Source of the DNA: Aromatoleum bremense
GTDB lineage: Bacteria; Pseudomonadota; Gammaproteobacteria; Burkholderiales; Rhodocyclaceae
Direction of reading: 5' to 3'
Assembly (NCBI RefSeq): GCF_017894365.1
Contig: NZ_CP059467.1
Coordinates: forward strand, 3,038,001 to 3,102,000
Length of the DNA stretch: 64,000 nucleotides
Shown here in pieces: positions 63,261-64,000 of the stretch; position 1 is the stretch's first letter; each line of letters begins with the position of its first letter. The notes below the pieces were generated by a model. That model had not been told where the DNA came from and ran no database searches. It saw only the letters and a list, made by a program, of their open reading frames with translations. Position numbers and translations under genes: made by a program.

Positions 63261-64000
63261 ATGGAAATCGAATTCTGGTGGTTTCTGGCGCTACCGCTTT
63301 TTTTTGCACTGGGCTGGCTGGCCGCCCGCATCGACATACGTCAGGTGGTGCATGAATCGCGCGCGCTGCCGCGTTCGTACCTGTCGGGTCTGAACTTTCT
63401 TCTCAATGAACAGCAGGACAAGGCGATCGATGCATTCATCGAAGCAGTGAAGCTCGATCCACAAACGATCGAGCTGCATTTCGCGCTGGGAAGCCTGTTT
63501 CGACGCCGCGGCGAGACCGATCGCGCGATCCGCATGCACCAGAGCCTCGTCGACCGCGAGGACCTCTCCGATGAGCAACGCCTTCAGGCGCTCGCCGAGC
63601 TCGGCCAGGATCATCTGAAGGCCGGGTTGCTGGACCGCGCCGAGGCGGTGTTCCTGAAGCTTCGGAACACACGCCTCAATGACACTGCGGTGCGTTTTCT
63701 GCTCGAGATCTACCAGCAGGAAAAGGACTGGGCAAAGGCGATCGAGGCGGCAAAGGCCCTGCCGGATCACGAGAGCGTCCTGTGGCGCAAGGAAGTCGCG
63801 AATTTCTATTGCGAACTGGCGACCCTCGCCCTTGCAAGCTCGCGGAACGACGAAGCGCGGCGCCATCTCGACCAGGCGTTCGCGATCAACCGGCGGTGTG
63901 TCCGCGCGAGTATCGTCCTGGGCGATCTCATGGCGGCGGAGAAGCGCTACGACGAGGCCATCGAAGTGTGGAAGCGCGTCGAGAGCCAGGACCCGGTCTA
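63261..64000 (+). CDS. lapB: Lipopolysaccharide assembly protein LapB (partial)
   Basis: First 246 residues; the 3' end lies outside the window. An N-terminal membrane anchor (FWWFLALPLFFALGWLAARI) is followed by TPR repeats (SYLSGLNFLLNEQQDKAIDAFIEA, RRGETDRAIRMHQSL, KAGLLDRAEAVFLKL, EKDWAKAIEAAKAL). LapB links the LpxC protease FtsH to LPS demand; the usual C-terminal rubredoxin-type metal domain is not visible here because the sequence ends. ATG at 63261 starts 3 nt after lapA. Confidence 0.92.
   Translation, partial: MEIEFWWFLALPLFFALGWLAARIDIRQVVHESRALPRSYLSGLNFLLNEQQDKAIDAFIEAVKLDPQTIELHFALGSLFRRRGETDRAIRMHQSLVDREDLSDEQRLQALAELGQDHLKAGLLDRAEAVFLKLRNTRLNDTAVRFLLEIYQQEKDWAKAIEAAKALPDHESVLWRKEVANFYCELATLALASSRNDEARRHLDQAFAINRRCVRASIVLGDLMAAEKRYDEAIEVWKRVESQDPV

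Overview
This window is a stretch of core chromosome from a betaproteobacterium of about 65% GC. It most resembles the Rhodocyclales (Azoarcus/Aromatoleum/Thauera lineage). That placement rests on the protein sequences, on the betaproteobacterial order mtaD, gyrA, serC, pheA, hisC, tyrA, aroA-cmk, rpsA, ihfB, lapA, lapB, and on the 16S-tRNA-Ile-tRNA-Ala-23S-5S operon. No search was run; comparing the 16S gene at about 39205-40740 with a database would settle the genus.

Region by region. 1-5 kb (minus strand): isocitrate lyase, an RraA-family protein, and the ClpS-ClpA proteolysis pair. 5.3-9.9 kb: a cold-shock gene with a long leader, rpmB-rpmG, tsaD, plsY, folB, an H-NS-like protein, and ybaK coupled to ogt. 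10-16 kb (minus): leuS-lptE-holA-proA, preceded by a small unknown gene. 16.4-23.8 kb: a UvrD/Rep helicase, an orphan ParA, a malic enzyme-phosphotransacetylase hybrid, a tiny membrane protein, a quinone oxidoreductase and a small exported protein. 23.9-34.4 kb: dnaE, a 2-Cys peroxiredoxin with a possible OxyR site, acylphosphatase, a SulP transporter, metG, an OmpA-type lipoprotein and the Fe-S carrier ApbC/Mrp. 34.5-38.8 kb: dcd, a large PLP amino-acid decarboxylase and thyA-folA. Several of these serve dNTP and folate supply: dcd, thyA, folA and folB.

38.8-44.4 kb is one complete rRNA operon with a strong P1 promoter, boxA sites, RNase III processing stems and a terminator. It is followed at once by about 4.1 kb of decayed mobile DNA (44.5-48.6 kb). 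This holds an IS1634-type element with perfect 16-bp terminal inverted repeats, a large serine recombinase whose catalytic domain is missing at the edge of that element, and an ISAs1-type transposase cut at its 3' end. These sit between the rRNA operon and ubiG, where many relatives carry gph, so this looks like a rearrangement junction.

48.7-64 kb returns to core genes: ubiG, ompA, mtaD, gyrA, then a tight plus-strand block for serine, aromatic amino acid and histidine synthesis that ends in rpsA, ihfB, lapA and lapB (cut by the window end). In this block aroA and cmk are one continuous reading frame.

I looked for a novel defence, secretion or biosynthetic system and found none. There is no CRISPR array, toxin-antitoxin pair, prophage or unexplained multigene cassette. 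The most interesting items are the AroA-Cmk fusion, the nested truncations beside the rRNA operon, and a few candidate regulatory sites.
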